From: Wenzhouxiangella sp.
GTDB lineage: Bacteria; Pseudomonadota; Gammaproteobacteria; Xanthomonadales; Wenzhouxiangellaceae
Assembly (NCBI GenBank): GCA_007119095.1
Contig: SKQI01000179.1
Span: forward strand, 1 to 10,154
Direction of reading: 5' to 3'
DNA: 10,154 nucleotides
The notes under the pieces were generated by a model, which was not told the origin of the DNA, ran no database searches, and worked only from the letters and a program-made list of their open reading frames with translations. This document shows positions 6,614 to 10,154 of this stretch, one piece after another. Each line of letters begins with the position of its first letter. Within the stretch, counting starts at the first letter, position 1. Position numbers and translations under genes: made by a program.

Positions 6614-6676
6614 TGGCATGCTGCCAGAGCGTTGTTCCGAAAACACGTGCCAAAAGGCATGGAGATGTTTTTGGCA
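6614..6676. promoter_or_regulatory. Cluster of TGGCA/TGCCA half-sites upstream of the efflux operon
   Basis: The region 32-94 bases upstream of the adaptor TTG contains TGGCA-TGC-TGCCA (6614-6626), a perfect 5-bp dyad with 3-bp spacer. It also has TGCCAAAA (6648-6655) and its exact inverse TTTTGGCA (6669-6676), separated by 13 bp, giving 21 bp centre to centre, about two helical turns. TGCC-AAAA-GGCA (6648-6659) is a further local dyad. Such arrays are common for dimeric repressors or activators of efflux pumps, but no regulator gene is beside it and the motif matches no consensus I can name. No convincing -35/-10 pair was found. The rest of the 6583-6788 gap shows no supported gene. Confidence 0.35.
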
Positions 6677-6788
6677 AGACATCCTGCCGGCCGCTATCCG
6701 ACTGCATTTGGCTGGAAAAACCGCTTCATCGAACCCACCTATGTGCATACGGTAGACTTCAAATGGCCCTGACCCGAGCATTATTCAC

Positions 6789-7562
6789 ATGAACCATGGA
6801 ATTCAGATCAAGACGCCCGAGGATATCGAGGCGATGCGCGTCGCCGGTCAGCAGGCCGCCAGCGTCCTGAGAATGATTCGCGAGCACGTTCAGCCCGGCG
6901 TCACTACCGGCGAGCTCGACCGGATCTGCCATGAATACATTGTTGACGAGCTCAAGGGTATCCCGGCACCGCTCAACTATCGGGGTTTCCCGAAATCCAT
7001 CTGCACTTCGGTCAATCACGTGGTCTGTCATGGCATTCCCGGAGAGAAGGTGCTGAAAAACGGCGATATCGTCAATATCGATGTCACCGTGATCCAGAAT
7101 GGCTGGCATGGCGATACCAGCAAGATGTTTTATGTTGGCGAGCCCCCGGTCAAGGCGCGTCGGATCTGTGAAGTGGCCCACCAGGCGATGAAGATCGGCA
7201 TCGAGATGGTCAAGCCCGGTGTGACCCTGGGTGACATCGGTCATGCCATCCAGACTTATGCCGAGGGCGAGCGCTGCTCGGTGGTGCGCGAATACTGCGG
7301 CCACGGCATCGGCCGGGTGTTTCACGAAGCCCCGCAGGTGCTGCACTACGGCCGCCCCGGCGAGGGCGTGCGGCTGCGCGAAGGCATGACCTTCACCATC
7401 GAGCCGATGATCAATCTCGGCAAGGCCGGGACCCGCCTGCTGCCCGATGACTGGACCGTGATCACCCGTGACCGCAGTCTGTCAGCGCAGTGGGAGCACA
7501 CCCTGGCGGTCACCGCCGACGGCTTCGACGTATTGACCCGGCTGCCCGACGATCCGCTGTGA
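6789..7562 (+). CDS. map: Methionine aminopeptidase, type I (257 aa)
   Basis: This cytosolic metalloprotease removes the initiator methionine from new proteins with small second residues. The sequence aligns end to end with E. coli Map (KTPEDIEAMRVAG near the start, then GDIVNIDVTVI, HGDTSKMF, CGHGIGRVFHE, GMTFTIEPM, SAQWEHT). All metal ligands and the active-site histidine are present: His81, Asp98, Asp109, His172, Glu205, Glu236, plus His179. The length is close to E. coli Map (264 aa), and there is no N-terminal zinc-binding extension, so it is the short type Ia form. The ATG at 6789 matches the family start. The Shine-Dalgarno is poor (at best GAG ten bases upstream). The last codons overlap the glnD start, indicating one transcript. 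The gene lies divergent from the efflux operon rather than from rpsB-tsf as in E. coli. Confidence 0.97.
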   Translation: MNHGIQIKTPEDIEAMRVAGQQAASVLRMIREHVQPGVTTGELDRICHEYIVDELKGIPAPLNYRGFPKSICTSVNHVVCHGIPGEKVLKNGDIVNIDVTVIQNGWHGDTSKMFYVGEPPVKARRICEVAHQAMKIGIEMVKPGVTLGDIGHAIQTYAEGERCSVVREYCGHGIGRVFHEAPQVLHYGRPGEGVRLREGMTFTIEPMINLGKAGTRLLPDDWTVITRDRSLSAQWEHTLAVTADGFDVLTRLPDDPL

Positions 7563-10154
7563 GCGAACGCTTAAGCGCCGTTCCCGCGACACGGCACTGT
7601 CTTGACCTGCCGGCGCTGTGGAAGCTGCCCGGCGACCACCAGACCCTCGCCAGGAGCCTGCGCGAGGCCAGGGCCAGCGCCGACGATGCCCTGTTCGAAG
7701 CCTTTGCTGCCGACACCGATATTCGCGAACTGGTCCACGCTCGCGCCTGGGTGCTGGAACAGCTGGTCCTGGTCGCCTGGGACCGGCTGGTGCCGTCCGA
7801 GGCCGAGCTGGACCTGTGCGCGGTGGGCGGTTTTGCCCGCGGCGAACTGCACCCGCACTCCGATGTGGATCTGCTGATTCTGCGAGCAGACGGCCGGGGC
7901 CGCGAGGCAGAATCACTGAACCAGCACCTGGAGCGATTTATCCAGGTGCTCTGGGATGCCGATTTGCATCCCGGCCAGAGCGTGCGCACCGTCGCCGAAT
8001 GCGTCGAAGAAGCCCGCAACGATGTCGGCGTGGCCACCAACCTGATGGAGTCGCGCCTGCTGTCGGGCAACGGCAATCTGTTTGCCGCCATGCGCGAGGC
8101 AACTGATCCACCGACCCTGTGGCCGGCCGACCAGTTCTACGCGGCCAAGTTGGACGAACAAGAGCAGCGTCACGCCCAGTTCGAAGACACGATCTACAAC
8201 CTGGAGCCCAACTTGAAGGAAGGGCCGGGCGGCTTGCGTGATGTGCAGATGATTGCCTGGGTCACCCATCGCCACTTCGGTACATCCACCCTGCACGGTC
8301 TGGTCGAACACGGCTTCTTGAGCGAGCGCGAGCTCGACGACCTGGTCGATGGCAGAGATTACCTGTGGCGGGTGCGCTGGGCCCTGCACGAGCTGGCCGG
8401 CCGCGCCGAAGAGCGCCTGCTGTTTGAATACCAGCGCAAGCTGGCCGAGTTGTTTGGTTTCGGCAGCTGCGAGGAGGGCAACCAGTGCGTCGAGCAGTTC
8501 ATGCAGCGCTATTACCGTTCGGTGATGCAACTGGCCCGGCTCAATGAGCGTCTGCTGCAAAGCTTCGATGAAGAATTGCTGACCGGGCGCAAGCACCTGC
8601 CCTCGGCCGACATCGACGACGACTTCCGACTGCGCCACGGCTATCTGGAGCTGAAAGACCCGCACGCCTTCGTCCGCGCGCCCAAACTGATCATGCGCCT
8701 GTTCGTGGTGCTGTCGGCCAACCCGGAAATCCGCGGCGTGCGCGCCGCCACCATCCGGCTGGTGCGCGAGCATCTCTACCTGATCGACGAGGACTACCGC
8801 ACCGATCCGGAGATTCTCGCCATGTTCCTGGATCTGCTGCGCAGCCCGCGACTGGTCTACAGCCAGCTGGCGCGGATGAACCGCTACGGCGTGCTCGGCG
8901 CGCTGCTGCCCTCGTTCGGCCAGATCACCGGGCGCATGCAGTTCGACCTGTTCCATGTCTACACTGTCGACCAGCACACCTTGTTTGTGGTCCGCAACCT
9001 GCGCCGCATCGCCCTGGGCAAGGACCCGGACTCCTTCGCTCATGCCATCGAGGTGTTCGACCGGATCGAGCGGCCGGAAGTGCTCTATCTTGGCGCCCTG
9101 TTCCACGATATTGCCAAGGGCCGTGGCGGCGACCACTCCGAGCTTGGTGCCGAAGATGCGCGCGCCTTTGTCGACCAGCTCGAGATGCCCGAGGAGGATC
9201 GCGACCTGGTGGTGTGGATGGTGCAAGAACACCTGCTGATGTCGCGCACCAGCCAGCGCGAGGACATTTCCGACCCGGAGGTGGTCAATCGATTCGCCGG
9301 TCTGGTCGCCAGCCAGCGCCGCCTCGACCATCTGTTCATCCTCACCGTCGCCGACATTGCCGCGACCAGCCCGAAGCTGTGGAACTCCTGGAAAGACAGC
9401 CTGCTCTGGGATCTATACCGGTCTACCAGCGATGCCCTGCAGCGCGGCCTGGAACACCCGGTCGACCGCCAGACCAGCGTCGATGAAACTCGCCAGCAGG
9501 CGCTGGCCCAGCTTGCAGACATCGGCGCCGAGCCGTCGGATGTCGAAACGCTGTGGCATGAGCTACCGCCGGCTGCCTTTCTGCGCCTGGATGCCGAGCA
9601 GCTGGTCTGGACCACCGGCGAAGTGCTGGCAGCCGAGCGTCTGCCACTGGTCGCGGCGCGCAACCTGGAGCACAAGGGCATCTCCGAGGTCTTCGTCCAC
9701 GCCGAGGACTTCGCCGGCCTGTTTGCCGTTGTTGCCCGCGAGCTTGATCGCATGCAGCTGAACGTGTTGGCCGCGCGCGTGGTCACAACCCAAAGCCAGA
9801 CGGCCCGAAGCTGGGACGTGTTCCAGGTCATGGACGCCAACGGCAAGCCGCTGAACCGCTCCGACGGTGCCCGTCTGAAAGCCTCGCTGGCCGAGCAACT
9901 GGCGACCAAGACCGTCCGCCCGCTGCCGCCGCGCCCGGTGCCGCGACGCCTGCAGCCCTTCATGGGCCGGGCTGAAATCAGCCTGCAAGACCAGGATGGG
10001 CTGACCATGCTGGAAGTGGCTGCCACCGATCGACCGGGTCTGCTGTCGGCTATTGCCGAGGCGCTGGTCAGCCAGGGCGTGCGCCTGATCGATGCGCGCG
10101 TGGCCACCTTCGGTCAGCGCGTCGAAGATATTTTCCTGATTGCCGATGCGGCCG
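7559..10154 (+). CDS. glnD: Bifunctional uridylyltransferase/uridylyl-removing enzyme GlnD, 3' end cut by window
   Basis: This cytosolic nitrogen sensor uridylylates PII proteins when glutamine is low and removes UMP when it is high, steering glutamine synthetase and NtrC control. The start is GTG at 7559, overlapping the map TGA as GTGA. There is no Shine-Dalgarno, so translation probably relies on coupling. 865 codons are visible. The nucleotidyltransferase domain has VGGFARGELHPHSDVDLL (89-106) with catalytic Asp102 and Asp104. The conserved YNLEPNLKEGPGGLRD segment follows at 213-228. The HD hydrolase domain has His473 and LFHDIAKGRGGDHS (514-527) with His516/Asp517. Two ACT glutamine-sensing domains begin near 710 and 813. 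E. coli GlnD is 890 aa, so about 20-25 codons are missing past the window edge. No defect is seen in any catalytic motif, so both activities should be intact. Confidence 0.97.
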   Translation, partial: MSERLSAVPATRHCLDLPALWKLPGDHQTLARSLREARASADDALFEAFAADTDIRELVHARAWVLEQLVLVAWDRLVPSEAELDLCAVGGFARGELHPHSDVDLLILRADGRGREAESLNQHLERFIQVLWDADLHPGQSVRTVAECVEEARNDVGVATNLMESRLLSGNGNLFAAMREATDPPTLWPADQFYAAKLDEQEQRHAQFEDTIYNLEPNLKEGPGGLRDVQMIAWVTHRHFGTSTLHGLVEHGFLSERELDDLVDGRDYLWRVRWALHELAGRAEERLLFEYQRKLAELFGFGSCEEGNQCVEQFMQRYYRSVMQLARLNERLLQSFDEELLTGRKHLPSADIDDDFRLRHGYLELKDPHAFVRAPKLIMRLFVVLSANPEIRGVRAATIRLVREHLYLIDEDYRTDPEILAMFLDLLRSPRLVYSQLARMNRYGVLGALLPSFGQITGRMQFDLFHVYTVDQHTLFVVRNLRRIALGKDPDSFAHAIEVFDRIERPEVLYLGALFHDIAKGRGGDHSELGAEDARAFVDQLEMPEEDRDLVVWMVQEHLLMSRTSQREDISDPEVVNRFAGLVASQRRLDHLFILTVADIAATSPKLWNSWKDSLLWDLYRSTSDALQRGLEHPVDRQTSVDETRQQALAQLADIGAEPSDVETLWHELPPAAFLRLDAEQLVWTTGEVLAAERLPLVAARNLEHKGISEVFVHAEDFAGLFAVVARELDRMQLNVLAARVVTTQSQTARSWDVFQVMDANGKPLNRSDGARLKASLAEQLATKTVRPLPPRPVPRRLQPFMGRAEISLQDQDGLTMLEVAATDRPGLLSAIAEALVSQGVRLIDARVATFGQRVEDIFLIADAA

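Noticed and set aside
6614..6660. Coding reading of the adaptor from the ATG at 6660
   Set aside because: It lacks a ribosome site, puts a polar extension before the membrane anchor and covers palindromic DNA more like a control region.
6659..6772. Possible 37-residue plus-strand peptide upstream of map (MEMFLARHPAGRY...)
   Set aside because: There is no good ribosome site for the first ATG and only AAAAGG seven bases before the second. Third-position GC is lower than in neighbouring genes, and it overlaps the putative operator. It may be worth a ribosome profiling look but is not supported.
7913..9331. Long minus-strand open frame of 472 codons opposite glnD
   Set aside because: It lies wholly inside glnD, which has clear domain motifs. 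The His/Gln/Val-rich product has no recognisable domain, and such antisense frames are common in GC-rich coding DNA.
9085..10107. Minus-strand open frame of 340 codons opposite the glnD 3' half
   Set aside because: The Ser/Arg-rich composition is typical of the antisense of GC-rich codons. There is no family signal and it overlaps the intact ACT domains.

Overview
The window reads as ordinary chromosomal DNA from a GC-rich (about 60%) gammaproteobacterium. The best taxonomic clue is a methionine aminopeptidase gene (map) overlapping a full-architecture glnD, an arrangement known from gammaproteobacteria. The E. coli-like protein sequences and the RND pump fit this. A Xanthomonadales or Chromatiales relative is plausible, but the sequence alone does not settle it. 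I see no tRNA, rRNA, CRISPR array, phage gene, transposase or insertion sequence.

Layout. (1) Positions 1-128 hold the end of a plus-strand GGDEF (diguanylate cyclase) gene. (2) Facing it with a 2-bp gap is a minus-strand pair, 131-1388: a patatin-like phospholipase (RssA type) followed 22 bp later by a small acidic protein of unknown function. (3) Divergent from these, 1486-2130 encodes a small histidine-rich membrane hydroxylase of the fatty acid hydroxylase/sterol desaturase superfamily. The 97-bp divergent region holds a perfect 7+7 bp dyad and a -10-like box placed for a leaderless patatin mRNA. (4) Positions 2130-2201 hold a heptanucleotide repeat that can fold as a bidirectional terminator. 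(5) Positions 2204-6582, minus strand, encode a two-gene RND efflux module: a periplasmic adaptor with a probable TTG start, then an AcrB-like inner membrane transporter, with overlapping start and stop codons. No TolC-like outer membrane gene or regulator lies beside it. (6) The 206-bp region 6583-6788 separates the pump from map and contains a cluster of TGGCA/TGCCA half-sites that could be an operator. (7) Positions 6789-10154, plus strand: map, then glnD starting with GTG inside the map stop codon. glnD runs off the window about 20-25 codons before its expected end.

The genes form functional pairs rather than one system: N-terminal methionine removal plus nitrogen sensing (map-glnD), drug or solvent efflux (adaptor-RND), and lipid or membrane modification (patatin and hydroxylase, divergent). 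I found no clearly new biological system. The items most worth checking are regulatory: the divergent dyad, the heptad-repeat terminator and the half-site cluster before the pump.
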